A stretch of DNA of 64,000 nt from an uncultured Oscillospiraceae bacterium (GTDB taxonomy: Bacteria > Bacillota > Clostridia > Oscillospirales > Oscillospiraceae): contig CAKUEH010000013.1 in assembly GCA_934646185.1 (NCBI GenBank), positions 4,569 through 68,568 of the forward strand, read 5' to 3'. The translations under genes were made by a program, and so were the position numbers. Below, one piece after another: positions 8,609 to 16,174 of the stretch (positions are counted from its first letter, which is position 1; each line of letters starts with the position of its first letter). The notes below the pieces were generated by a model. The model ran no database searches. It was not told the DNA's origin and saw only the letters and a list, made by a program, of their open reading frames with translations.

Positions 8609-9074
8609 TCCGGCGTCTGCTCCTTTCCAGTTGTGCGTGTTTCCAATCGAGAATATACTTACAGGCCATTGTACCCCATTTTCGGCAGCTTGCAAAGAGG
8701 GTTTTTGAAATTTTTTTGAGAAATTTCAAAAAAAGGCGCAGCGGCGCGAGCAGCGTCCGCAAGATCTGCCCCAGCAGCCCCCAAAACGCCCGGAACACGC
8801 GCAGCACGAGCGGGCTGAGCGTCAGGAAATACAAAACGGCGGTCAAAAATACGGCGAGGAACACATACAGCCGGAACTGCCCCTGTCCCGCCGTGAGCGC
8901 GAAGGACAAAAACGAGGCCGCGAGCAGCAGCCCGAACAGTGCGTCCGCCGCAAGCTCCGTCCGCGGACAAAGCTGCCGCAGCGCCCGCAGCAGATCGTAG
9001 GCCAGACACAGCCCGAGCCCCAGCAGCGCGCCCTGCGCAAAGGTCAGCGCCTGCGCCGAGACGGGGATCTCCAT
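8448..9074 (-). CDS. yabQ: Spore cortex biosynthesis protein YabQ
   Basis: A membrane protein with four to five hydrophobic segments (ALTFAQGALLGLGLCLAYDLL, LFGLLLAASFLSFALTAG, LYVFLAVFLTAVLYFLT), followed by a basic segment ending near KHAQLERSRRR. In Bacillus, YabQ is made in the mother cell and is needed for the spore cortex. The start overlaps the yabP stop (TGATG). The last 50 or so residues are Arg-rich, overlap divIC out of frame and do not look like YabQ, so the true functional end may be near residue 160. Either the stop was lost in this lineage or a frameshift moved it. Confidence 0.82.
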   Translation of the reverse strand: MEIPVSAQALTFAQGALLGLGLCLAYDLLRALRQLCPRTELAADALFGLLLAASFLSFALTAGQGQFRLYVFLAVFLTAVLYFLTLSPLVLRVFRAFWGLLGQILRTLLAPLRLFLKFLKKISKTLFASCRKWGTMACKYILDWKHAQLERSRRRNEIRQVVSAGQAGDSDPRCVRHCYPGAPSLPDQRKGGRGRRTDKLHRRHTAGK

Positions 9075-9361
9075 CAGCCGAACAGCCGGGCGAAAAAGCC
9101 GCCGCGCGGGATATCGTCCTCGTACGAGATCGCGTCGACGCTCCCGTCGACCAGGACCTGCCCGCCGTCGATGGACAGCTGCTGCAGATGCAGCCCCTGT
9201 CCGCGGATGGACATCGGGCCGCGCGTGGAGGTCAGAAGGATCTCCGTGTCGTCAAAGCTCTCGACCTCCAGAACGCCTGTGATGGAAAGACGGCTGCGCG
9301 AGTCGAGCGTCAGCCGGTGCGGCTGCTGGGCCAGATTCGTTTCGATCAGCGCCTGCTGCAT
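9074..9361 (-). CDS. yabP: Sporulation protein YabP
   Basis: A 95-aa protein with the YabP/YqfC beta-rich pattern: HRLTLDSRSRLSITGVLEVESFDDTEI then ILLTSTRGPMSIRGQGLHL. YabP works with YabQ in cortex formation during sporulation, presumably under a mother-cell sigma factor. ATG 9361 is chosen because AGAAAGGATG lies just upstream and the family's N-terminus begins there. It is coupled to yabQ by a 1-nt stop/start overlap. Confidence 0.9.
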   Translation of the reverse strand: MQQALIETNLAQQPHRLTLDSRSRLSITGVLEVESFDDTEILLTSTRGPMSIRGQGLHLQQLSIDGGQVLVDGSVDAISYEDDIPRGGFFARLFG

Positions 9362-9448
9362 GGTATCATCCTTTCTTTTGTCCGGACGTGCCGGCTTCTC
9401 CCTACATATATACGCGGGAAACAGGATCGTATGCAGCAATATGATCCG

Positions 9449-9688
9449 CTATATTTCGCGGTACATGGCCGCCGCGTCGTCCTTGCGCACGGCCTCGGCC
9501 ACGGCGAGCACCTCGACCGTGACGGTCCGCGTGCCGAAGGCGATGGCGATATGATCGCCGACCTTGACGTCATAGCTGGCCTTGGCGGGCTTGCCGTTGA
9601 CCGTCACACGGGTATTGTCGCAGGCCTCGTTCGCGACTGTGCGGCGCTTGATGAGGCGGGAAACCTTCAGATATTTATCAAGTCTCAT
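9449..9688 (-). CDS. rqcP: S4-domain RNA-binding protein RqcP (YabO)
   Basis: A 79-aa protein that is almost entirely one S4 domain (MRLDKYLKVSRLIKRRTVAN ... VTVNGKPAKASYDVKVGD). RqcP works in ribosome-associated quality control, stabilising P-site tRNA during RqcH-driven alanine tailing of stalled chains. It is also related to Hsp15. It precedes yabP as in Bacillus (yabO-yabP). The start 9688 follows AAAGGC and gives the canonical S4 N-terminus. Confidence 0.9.
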   Translation of the reverse strand: MRLDKYLKVSRLIKRRTVANEACDNTRVTVNGKPAKASYDVKVGDHIAIAFGTRTVTVEVLAVAEAVRKDDAAAMYREI

Positions 9689-9785
9689 GGGAATGCCTTT
9701 CTGCCGGTTTTCCCGGCGGTGCGTTTCTGCTATCATACCGCGAAACGCTGCCCCGTGTCAACTTCTTGAACCCCCGCGAGCCAAA

Positions 9786-9942
9786 GGCTCCCCTTGGGCA
9801 CAAGGGGAGCTGGCCCGAAGGGCCTGAGGGGATTCGAACGCTGCAAATTCCGGAGCACTCTGAAACTTGTAACAAATCCCCTCCGTCATTTTCTTCGAAA
9901 ATGCCACCTCCCCTTCCCGCGCGGGGCGCGGCAAGAGGAGGC
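9786..9942 (+). repeat. Dispersed two-arm palindromic repeat, family A, copy 1
   Basis: Arm A (GGCTCCCCTTGGGCACAAGG through CTGAGGGGATTCGAA) is joined through a spacer of about 45 bp to arm B (AAATCCCCTCCGTCATTTTC through CAAGAGGAGGC). Each arm can fold by itself. Related copies lie at 34050-34208, 39117-39265 and 47790-47946. No protein is encoded; frames running through it only add spurious N-terminal extensions to nearby genes. Confidence 0.85.
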
Positions 9943-9996
9943 TTTCACATCTCTGAAAGTCTTTCGGCGAATTCGCAGGCATTGCCATATTTCAAT

Positions 9997-10102
9997 GTAG
10001 GGGCCGATGCCCACATCGGCCCTCCCGGAAGTTACGAATTCGCCGAAGATTTCCGTAAAAAAGCTACGATCTGCGTGGGTCGATGTGGGCATCGACCCCT
10101 AC
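9997..10102 (+). repeat. Dispersed palindromic repeat, family B, copy 1
   Basis: Inverted ends GTAGGGGCCGATGCCCACAT and the matching ...GATGTGGGCATCGACCCCTAC flank a conserved core with CGAATTCGCCGAAGATTTCC and GTAAAA. Other copies are at 47964-48068 and 58762-58867. The 9689-10319 gap holds this repeat, family A copy 1, three further hairpins and the blaI promoter. Confidence 0.85.
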
Positions 10103-10150
10103 AAACGCGTGGGCAAGTGCATACGTTTTTGCCGAAATTCCGTGCATAAT

Positions 10151-10218
10151 CTGCAGCTCCCTGCTGCAGAACCTCTCCGACTCGGCTTCGCCGAGCCGCC
10201 TCCCTTTTCAGGGGAGGC
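10151..10218. repeat. Cluster of three short hairpins, repeat-like
   Basis: CTGCAG...CTGCAG (10151-10169), CTCGGC-TTC-GCCGAG (10181-10195) and GCCTCCC...GGGGAGGC (10198-10218) follow one another. The composition matches the neighbouring repeat families, so this is probably another dispersed repeat or its remnant. It lies 30 bp upstream of the blaI promoter and could also stop transcription entering from the left. Confidence 0.55.
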
Positions 10219-10249
10219 TTTGGGACGTTCGTTTTTCTGCGCAAGGGGC

Positions 10250-10303
10250 TTGACAAATTTCGTCTAATGCGTTAGACTACAATTAGAGTCTAACGCATTA
10301 GAC
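10250..10303 (+). promoter_or_regulatory. blaI promoter with two BlaI-type operators
   Basis: The promoter is TTGACA (10250-10255), a 17-bp spacer, then TAGACT (10273-10278). Operator 1, GTCTAATGCGTTAGAC (10262-10277), covers the -10. Operator 2, GTCTAACGCATTAGAC (10288-10303), is its exact reverse complement and ends next to the Shine-Dalgarno AAGGAGG. The half-site is GTCTAA/TTAGAC. Two sites flanking the transcription start are the usual layout for BlaI/MecI autorepression. Confidence 0.85.
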
Positions 10304-10319
10304 AAGGAGGGAGCACCCA

Positions 10320-10688
10320 ATGTCCACCCCGAAGATTTTTGAGAGCGAATACCGGTTCTGCCTGATTTTATGGGAGCATGAGCCGCTGCCCAGCGCGGAG
10401 CTGGCGAAGCTGTGCAAGGAAAAGCTTGGCTGGAGCCGGACGACGACGTATACGGTCATCCATCGGTTATCTGAGCGCGGCGTCGTGAAAAACGAAAACG
10501 GTGTCGTCTGCTCTCTCGTCTCCAAGGACGAGGCGCAGGCGGCGGAGCTGGACGAGCTGGTCGAAAAGACGTTTGAGGGCTCGCTTCCCGCGTTCGTCGC
10601 GGCGTTCGCGCGCAAGACAAAGCTCTCGCAGGACGAGGTCGACCGGCTGCGCACCATGATCGACGGCTATGAGGAGAAGCAGCCATGA
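10320..10688 (+). CDS. blaI: BlaI/MecI/CopY-family transcriptional repressor
   Basis: A 122-aa winged-helix repressor. The N-terminal HTH (about residues 6-75) contains SAELAKLCKEKLGWSRTTTY and TVIHRLSERGVVKNE. The C-terminal dimerisation region (about 80-120) carries FEGSLPAFVAAFARKTKLSQ. Family members bind as dimers and are inactivated when their partner M56 protease is triggered. The two operators overlapping its own promoter imply autorepression. Its stop overlaps the next start (ATGA), coupling it to blaR1. No beta-lactamase or PBP gene follows, so the regulated function lies elsewhere or is the receptor itself. Confidence 0.93.
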   Translation: MSTPKIFESEYRFCLILWEHEPLPSAELAKLCKEKLGWSRTTTYTVIHRLSERGVVKNENGVVCSLVSKDEAQAAELDELVEKTFEGSLPAFVAAFARKTKLSQDEVDRLRTMIDGYEEKQP

Positions 10689-13543
10689 GCAATCTTTTTC
10701 TCGGTTTTCTCAACCGCAGCCTGTCCGCGGCGGTTCTGATCCTCGCGGTCGTGCTGGTGCGGCTGGTGTTCAAAAAAGCGCCTAAATGGCTGCTGTGCGC
10801 CCTGTGGGTGCTGGCGGCGGTGCGGCTTTTGTGCCCGGTTTCGATTGAAAGCGTCCTGAGCCTCATCCCGAGCGCGGAGCCTGTGCAGCCGGAGATCGTC
10901 TATTCCGCCGCGCCCGCCATCACGAGCGGCATCCCGGCGGTCGACGCCATTGTAAACCCGCCCTTACAGGCCGCGTTCACGCCCAACCCCGTGCAGAGCG
11001 CGAACCCGCTGCAAATCCTGACAGAGCTTGCCGCGTGGGGCTGGCTCGGCGGCTGTGCGGCGCTGCTTCTGTACGCGGCCATTTCCGCGCTGCGCCTGCG
11101 GCTTCGCGTGCGCACGGCGGTGCGGCTGGAGGGGAACGTGTTCCAGTCGGAATTCGTTCCGTCCCCGTTCATCCTCGGCGTGCTGCGGCCGAGAATTTAT
11201 CTGCCCTTCGGGCTGGAGCCCGGTGCGCAGGACATGGTCCTGGCGCACGAGCGCGCGCATCTGCGGCGCGGCGACCAGCTGTGGAAGCCGCTGGGGTATC
11301 TGATCCTGACCGCGTACTGGTTCAATCCGGTCTGCTGGCTGGCCTACATCCTGTTCTGCCGCGACATTGAGGCCGCGTGCGACGAAAAGGTCGTGCGGGA
11401 GCTGGGCGAAGGGTGCAAGGCGGCTTATTCCCGTGCGCTGCTGGCGTGCAGCGTGCCGCGGAAGCTCATCACGGCCTGCCCGCTCGCCTTCGGCGAGACG
11501 GGCGTCAAGAGCCGCATCAAGTCCGTTTTAAATTACAAAAAGCCCGCGTTCTGGCTCGTGCTGGCGGCGGTCGTCGTGTCCATTGCCGTGGCCGTGTGCT
11601 TCCTGACCGACCCGAAGACAGACACAGAGCAGCCGGAGGACGACGCACCGGCCTCTGTTTCGGACGGCCCCGCAGAGGTGGACAGCACTCCGCCGACAAG
11701 CGAATTCTTTTCCAGCATACAGGACTACGCTGAATATTATATCGCGCAGGTCATTTTACCGGAGCCGGTCGAATACAAGGTGCTGACCGACGGCGGATTT
11801 GAGACCGTCACAGATACGGTGCAGGACGCGCAGCTGGTGAACCTCGAGCAGCTTGCATCCCTTTCCGGCCTCGACCCGGAGGGAGAGCTGCAGCTCTGGA
11901 GCTACAAAATTGCGATCGCACCGGTAAATGCTGACGGGCGCACCTTCCTGCTGGGCGCCGATACCGGCCTGTCGTATATCGATGGGCAGGAATATCTGGT
12001 GGACAGCACCCGCTATCTCGTGACCGTTACCTATCGCAGCGAAACGCAGAGCTACCGGCTGCTCGGCTGGACAAAGGACACGGACGGCACGGCGCTGGCC
12101 GTCTATGAGCAGTCCGGCCACCTGACGGACTATCTGCGCGACATTTACGCCGCGACGCACGGCGTGAATACCATGCAGGGCTACTTCTATCCGGGCTTTT
12201 ACAACGGCATGGACGGCTATGGCGAAGCCGTTCACATCGACGCGTACCTTCGCACCTTCCCGGACGAGGCCGGAGGCTGGGGCGCGTATCTGCCCACGAC
12301 CGGCTGGATTTACGATGAAACCGGTCTGGTATCCAGTGAGCACCTGACAGGTTCAACGCTCAAAGCGGAATTCCTCGCCGGTACAGACGTTTCCAGCCGT
12401 ATCGCGGACTATGCCGATTACGATTCTCATCTGGCCAGCCGCTATACGGTCTTCACGCTGGCCTCCGGCACAGAAAACACGCTGGTGTACCTCTTCGGCG
12501 CAGCCGACGGCTGCTATGAGGTACGCGTGCACTGGACGCTGGGCGAGGACAGGGAAACGTCCTCGGGATATAACCCATATCTGCAGACCCGCTATGAGGG
12601 GCAGCTTCTGAAGCAGATGGCGGCCAGCTTCACCCCGCTGGATACCGACGGCACCGTGCTGGACACGACGCTTCTGGCGCAGGTCGGCGCGTACCGGCTG
12701 CTGGTGCGGTATGACGCTGCCTTGTGCCCCGAGGGAAGAGCCGGCTGTAACCGGCACTGGAAGACGTCGCTGGTGTCCCGCTCTGCGGAAACCGGCGCGG
12801 AGACCGTCGTCGACGGCCCGCGGGAAAACGCCGTCTACTGGTTCTTGCAATCGGAATACGAGGACACGGCGGCGTTTCTCGGCATTTCCGAGCAGGACGC
12901 CCACACCGGGCTGCTGTCTGCCGGAAACATGGAGGTCTTCTTCCTGTCTGGAACGGCGAATGTCAATTTCCTGCTGTCGGACGTGTTCCTTTCCGGCCCG
13001 AACGAACCGCCTGCGGCGGCAGAGACGGATGAGACCGTTCCCGTCCAGCCATGCGAGCTGACGCTGCCCAACGGCGTCTATCTCGGCATGGACTATGAGA
13101 CGGCGGTGAAAACAGCGCAGAGCTACCGGAACAGCCGCGTCTGGCGCGGCCGGATGCCGGGCGATAATTTCACCGTCGACGGCGTGAGCTATTATTTTAC
13201 GCCGGATTCTGACCGCGTGCTGCGGCTGGATTCTGTTGCGATTTCGCAAACCGCGGACAGCGGCACATTCTCTCCGGCCTTCCTGCGCGGCGCGGCGATC
13301 GGCAGCAGTCTGCAAAGCATTCTGGACACCATCCCGGTCGACCCGCAGATGAAGATTCTGACGCTGCCGCAGGATCATTACCGCACACAGCATCTGTATG
13401 GCAGCAATGCGGCGTCTTCGTATGCGTTTCTCGGTGCGGATACCCGCTATCACATGAGATTGTATACGGAAAATTTCTGCGCCACGCTGCGGTTTGACGA
13501 CAGCGGCAAAGTCATCGAGATCTTCCTGAGCGTACACCATTAA
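10685..13543 (+). CDS. blaR1: BlaR1-type M56 membrane protease with a novel large sensor region
   Basis: A 952-aa protein. The N-terminal M56 domain (1 to about 290) has several membrane helices and the zinc-protease motif HERAH at residues 188-192. A final helix (FWLVLAAVVVSIAVAVCFL) leads to an extracytoplasmic region of about 640 residues. Classical BlaR1 ends in a penicillin-binding domain of about 250 aa with SxxK and KTG motifs. Here the outer part is much larger and I see no such domain. It contains DUF-like segments rich in Tyr and Asp (YEVRVHWTLGEDRETSSGYN, GVYLGMDYETAVKTAQSYRN). The ligand is unknown. It is co-transcribed with blaI. Confidence 0.88.
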   Translation: MSNLFLGFLNRSLSAAVLILAVVLVRLVFKKAPKWLLCALWVLAAVRLLCPVSIESVLSLIPSAEPVQPEIVYSAAPAITSGIPAVDAIVNPPLQAAFTPNPVQSANPLQILTELAAWGWLGGCAALLLYAAISALRLRLRVRTAVRLEGNVFQSEFVPSPFILGVLRPRIYLPFGLEPGAQDMVLAHERAHLRRGDQLWKPLGYLILTAYWFNPVCWLAYILFCRDIEAACDEKVVRELGEGCKAAYSRALLACSVPRKLITACPLAFGETGVKSRIKSVLNYKKPAFWLVLAAVVVSIAVAVCFLTDPKTDTEQPEDDAPASVSDGPAEVDSTPPTSEFFSSIQDYAEYYIAQVILPEPVEYKVLTDGGFETVTDTVQDAQLVNLEQLASLSGLDPEGELQLWSYKIAIAPVNADGRTFLLGADTGLSYIDGQEYLVDSTRYLVTVTYRSETQSYRLLGWTKDTDGTALAVYEQSGHLTDYLRDIYAATHGVNTMQGYFYPGFYNGMDGYGEAVHIDAYLRTFPDEAGGWGAYLPTTGWIYDETGLVSSEHLTGSTLKAEFLAGTDVSSRIADYADYDSHLASRYTVFTLASGTENTLVYLFGAADGCYEVRVHWTLGEDRETSSGYNPYLQTRYEGQLLKQMAASFTPLDTDGTVLDTTLLAQVGAYRLLVRYDAALCPEGRAGCNRHWKTSLVSRSAETGAETVVDGPRENAVYWFLQSEYEDTAAFLGISEQDAHTGLLSAGNMEVFFLSGTANVNFLLSDVFLSGPNEPPAAAETDETVPVQPCELTLPNGVYLGMDYETAVKTAQSYRNSRVWRGRMPGDNFTVDGVSYYFTPDSDRVLRLDSVAISQTADSGTFSPAFLRGAAIGSSLQSILDTIPVDPQMKILTLPQDHYRTQHLYGSNAASSYAFLGADTRYHMRLYTENFCATLRFDDSGKVIEIFLSVHH

Positions 13544-13570
13544 AACGCAGAAGCGCGCCTTCGATTCCGC

Positions 13571-13619
13571 TTGCATTTCGCGCCTCCTGCGGTATAATAA
13601 AGGAAAAAACCGCAGGAGG
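13571..13619 (+). promoter_or_regulatory. rpiB promoter within an inverted repeat
   Basis: TTGCAT (13571-13576), a 16-bp spacer and a perfect TATAAT (13593-13598). A 10-bp inverted repeat, CCTCCTGCGG (13583-13592) and CCGCAGGAGG (13610-13619), brackets the -10. Its right arm contains the Shine-Dalgarno AGGAGG. The left arm lies upstream of the likely start, so the repeat would act in DNA, as a possible operator, rather than in the mRNA. Confidence 0.65.
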
Positions 13620-13628
13620 AACACCCCT

Positions 13629-14069
13629 ATGATCGCTCTCGCATGTGACCACGGCGCGCTTGACCTCAAGAACGCCATCATGAAGCACCTGGAATCGCGC
13701 GGCTTTGCCTGCAAGGACTTCGGCTGCTACACCAAGGACAGCTGCGACTATCCCGACTTCGCGGGCCCGGCGGCGCAGGCCGTCGCCAGCGGCGAATGCG
13801 ACCGCGGCATCGTCTGCTGCACGACCGGCATCGGCGTGTCCATCACGGCCAACAAGGTCAAGGGCGTGCGCTGCGCGCTGCTCGATAACCCCATGTCCGC
13901 AAGACTCACCCGCGAGCACAACGACACCAACATGATGGCCCTCGGCGCAGCCGTGACGGGCGAGATGCTGGCGCTTGAGATCGTCGACGTGTGGCTGGAC
14001 ACGGCGTTTTCCGGCGTCGAACGCCACCAGCGGCGCATCGACAAGATGATGGCCTACGAAAATGCGTGA
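13629..14069 (+). CDS. rpiB: RpiB/LacAB-family sugar-phosphate isomerase
   Basis: A 146-aa enzyme that interconverts ribose-5-phosphate and ribulose-5-phosphate in the pentose phosphate pathway. ACDHGALDLK holds the phosphate-binding start, GIVCCTTGIGVSITANKVKGVR the active-site cysteine loop, and DNPMSARLTREHNDTNMMALGAA the conserved RxHN-type segment. The RpiB length is normal. The Cys loop reads CCTTG rather than the usual CGTG, so a specialised substrate such as another 5-phosphate sugar is possible. It overlaps the Nudix gene by 8 bp. Confidence 0.9.
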   Translation: MIALACDHGALDLKNAIMKHLESRGFACKDFGCYTKDSCDYPDFAGPAAQAVASGECDRGIVCCTTGIGVSITANKVKGVRCALLDNPMSARLTREHNDTNMMALGAAVTGEMLALEIVDVWLDTAFSGVERHQRRIDKMMAYENA

Positions 14070-14628
14070 GCTTACCCGCCTGCGCACGCAGATCGAGGCG
14101 TTTGCGCCTTATAACGAGCAGGAGGAGGCAGACCGGCGGCAGATGCTGGCCGACATGGACTGCTTCTCCGATCTCCTTACGCGCGAAAACGCCACAGCGC
14201 ATTTCACCGCATCCTGCTGGATCGTGAATCCGGACAGGACGAAGGTGCTCATGGCCTATCACAATCTCTATCAGTCCTGGGCATGGCTCGGCGGACACGC
14301 CGATGGAGAATCAGATCTTCTTTCCGTCGCTCTGCGGGAAGCTAATGAGGAATCCGGCGTGCTGGCCGCGCCCGTCTCCCCGGAGATCTTTTCGCTTGAG
14401 ATCCTGCACGTCGCGCCGCATGTCAAGCGCGGGAAATTCGTCTGCGCGCATCTGCACCTGAACGCGACGTATCTGCTCGAGGCCGACGATCTGGCCCCTA
14501 TCCGCTGCAAGCCGGATGAAAACAGCGCCGTGCGCTGGCTTTCGGTACATGACGTTTTATCCTCTGTCTCCGAGCCAGCCATGCGCCCGGTCTATCAGAA
14601 GCTGATGGAAAAAGCCGCCGCGCGCTGA
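14062..14628 (+). CDS. Nudix hydrolase
   Basis: A 188-aa pyrophosphohydrolase. The Nudix box is complete (GGHADGESDLLSVALREANE followed by ESGV), with the catalytic Glu residues of REANEES. Flanking elements (TASCWIVNPDRTKVLMAYHN, FVCAHLHLNATYLL) resemble ADP-ribose or (d)NTP Nudix enzymes, but the substrate cannot be chosen. It overlaps the end of rpiB by 8 bp and is co-transcribed. A terminator follows at once. Confidence 0.9.
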   Translation: MRELTRLRTQIEAFAPYNEQEEADRRQMLADMDCFSDLLTRENATAHFTASCWIVNPDRTKVLMAYHNLYQSWAWLGGHADGESDLLSVALREANEESGVLAAPVSPEIFSLEILHVAPHVKRGKFVCAHLHLNATYLLEADDLAPIRCKPDENSAVRWLSVHDVLSSVSEPAMRPVYQKLMEKAAAR

Positions 14629-14645
14629 AGCGCCCATGAATATGG

Positions 14646-14674
14646 CAAAAAGCCCGCCTTTCGGCGGGCTTTTG
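14646..14674. terminator. Bidirectional intrinsic terminator
   Basis: The stem AGCCCGCC (14651-14658) and GGCGGGCT (14663-14670) has loop TTTC, A-run on the left and T-run on the right. It ends rpiB-Nudix (+) and the SDF symporter (-). Confidence 0.88.
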
Positions 14675-14689
14675 TGTTTCGGGAATTTT

Positions 14690-15940
14690 TTATTTTGCAG
14701 CAGCGGCTTCCTTCTTGGCGGCCTTCTCGCGCTCGAGGCGGGAGATGAACAGCGCGCAGGTCGCGTCGCCGGTGATGTTCAGAGTCGTGCGGCCCATGTC
14801 AAACAGCTTGTCGACGCCCGCGATGATCGCGATGCCTTCGACCGGTAGACCGACCTGGGTCAGGACCATCGCCAGCATGATCATGCCAGCGCCGGAGACA
14901 CCGGCAGTACCGACAGAGGCGAGCGTGGCGGTCAGAACGATCATGGCCATATCGCCGAGCGTCAGCTGGACGCCGTAGCAGCAGGCAATGAAGACTGCGC
15001 AGACGGCCTGATAGATGGCCGTGCCGTCCATGTTGATCGTTGCACCGAGCGGCAGGACGAAGGAGCTGATCTCAGGCTCTGCGCCCATCTTGTTGCAGCA
15101 CTCGATGTTAACGGGCAGCGTCGCATTGGAGGACGTGGTGGTGAACGCGGTGATCATGGCCGGGGCGATGCCCTTGAAGAATGCGAGCGGGCTCATCTTG
15201 GCCAGGAACTTGACGGACAGACCGTAGACCACGACGACATGGACGATGTAACCGATATAGGCGACGCCGATGATGAGCGCCAGCTTGCCGATGATGTCGG
15301 CGCCGTTGACGGCGACGACGTTGGTCATGAGGCAGAACACGCCGATCGGGGTGAACTTGATGATCATCATCATGATCTTCATGATGACTTCTTCCATGCA
15401 GTTGATGAGCTCAGCGATCTTCTGGCCCTTTTCGCCTGCAGCCAGAACGCCCGCGCCGAGGAAAATGGCGATGACGATGACCGGCAGCATGTCGGAGGAG
15501 ACCATCGGCTGGAGCAGGTTGGACGGGAAGATGTTCACGATGACCTGCATGACGGACGGCGCTTCCTTCGCCTCATATTCCAGCGCGCCCAGATCTGCGG
15601 ACGGCAGCGGGGTGAAGCTGCCCTTGAAGAGATTGACCAGCACGAGGCCGATGACGACGGCCAGAGCGGTGGTGCACATATAGTACACAAACGTCTTGAC
15701 GCCGACGGAGCCGACGCGCTTGAGATCCTTCAGACTGATGACGCCGTCAGCGATCGAGAACAGGACGACCGGGACGACCAGGAATTTCAGGAGGTTGACG
15801 TAGATCGTGCCGATGGGCTTGATCCATTCCGTGGTGAAATCACCGAGACCGGCGAACGCGAAGATGAGACCGGCGATGATACCGGCGATCATGCCGATAA
15901 AGATCCATGCCGGCAGACCGAGTTTTTTCTTTTCTTTCAT
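14690..15940 (-). CDS. Dicarboxylate/amino acid:cation symporter (SDF family)
   Basis: A 416-aa inner-membrane symporter of the glutamate transporter homologue family. About eight hydrophobic helices are visible. The substrate and ion site shows in FTTTSSNATLPVNIECCNKM (the serine-rich HP1 tip) and PLGATINMDGTAIYQ (the NMDGT motif of TM7). HP2 reads ASVGTAGVSGAGMIM. It takes up acidic or neutral amino acids or C4-dicarboxylates with Na+ or H+. The precise substrate is undetermined. It is monocistronic, with its own promoter and terminator. Confidence 0.93.
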   Translation of the reverse strand: MKEKKKLGLPAWIFIGMIAGIIAGLIFAFAGLGDFTTEWIKPIGTIYVNLLKFLVVPVVLFSIADGVISLKDLKRVGSVGVKTFVYYMCTTALAVVIGLVLVNLFKGSFTPLPSADLGALEYEAKEAPSVMQVIVNIFPSNLLQPMVSSDMLPVIVIAIFLGAGVLAAGEKGQKIAELINCMEEVIMKIMMMIIKFTPIGVFCLMTNVVAVNGADIIGKLALIIGVAYIGYIVHVVVVYGLSVKFLAKMSPLAFFKGIAPAMITAFTTTSSNATLPVNIECCNKMGAEPEISSFVLPLGATINMDGTAIYQAVCAVFIACCYGVQLTLGDMAMIVLTATLASVGTAGVSGAGMIMLAMVLTQVGLPVEGIAIIAGVDKLFDMGRTTLNITGDATCALFISRLEREKAAKKEAAAAK

Positions 15941-15986
15941 GCTTTCCTTCTCCTATCTAAAATTGCTGATAAAAATCAGTAAAAAT

Positions 15987-16059
15987 ATGATAGCACGTTG
16001 TGAAAAATATGTAAAGAAAAATATGAAAATTGTTTTTACTTTGTGAAGATTTGTGAAGA
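15987..16059 (-). promoter_or_regulatory. SDF symporter promoter with tandem upstream repeats
   Basis: On the minus strand, TTTACA (16010-16015), a 17-bp spacer and TATCAT (15987-15992). Upstream, a perfect 10-bp tandem direct repeat TTTGTGAAGA x2 (plus strand, 16040-16059) is placed where an activator or repressor could bind. Confidence 0.6.
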
Positions 16060-16126
16060 GCGTCAAAAACACGCCGCAAATTTCTGACAGTTTTGCTACT
16101 TGACTTTTGCGAAGAAACCGTAAAAA

Positions 16127-16153
16127 CCGCCCGGCGCGGACTGCGCCGGGCGG
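16127..16153 (-). terminator. Intrinsic terminator of the CDF transporter gene
   Basis: A perfect 11-bp GC stem, CCGCCCGGCGC (16127-16137) and GCGCCGGGCGG (16143-16153). On the minus strand it is followed by a TTTTTA tract. Confidence 0.82.
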
Positions 16154-16174
16154 CTGCGGCATGCGGACAGACGG

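Noticed and set aside
9689..10240. CRISPR array
   Set aside because: The repeats are inverted, unevenly spaced and shared with other loci; there are no regular spacers and no cas genes.
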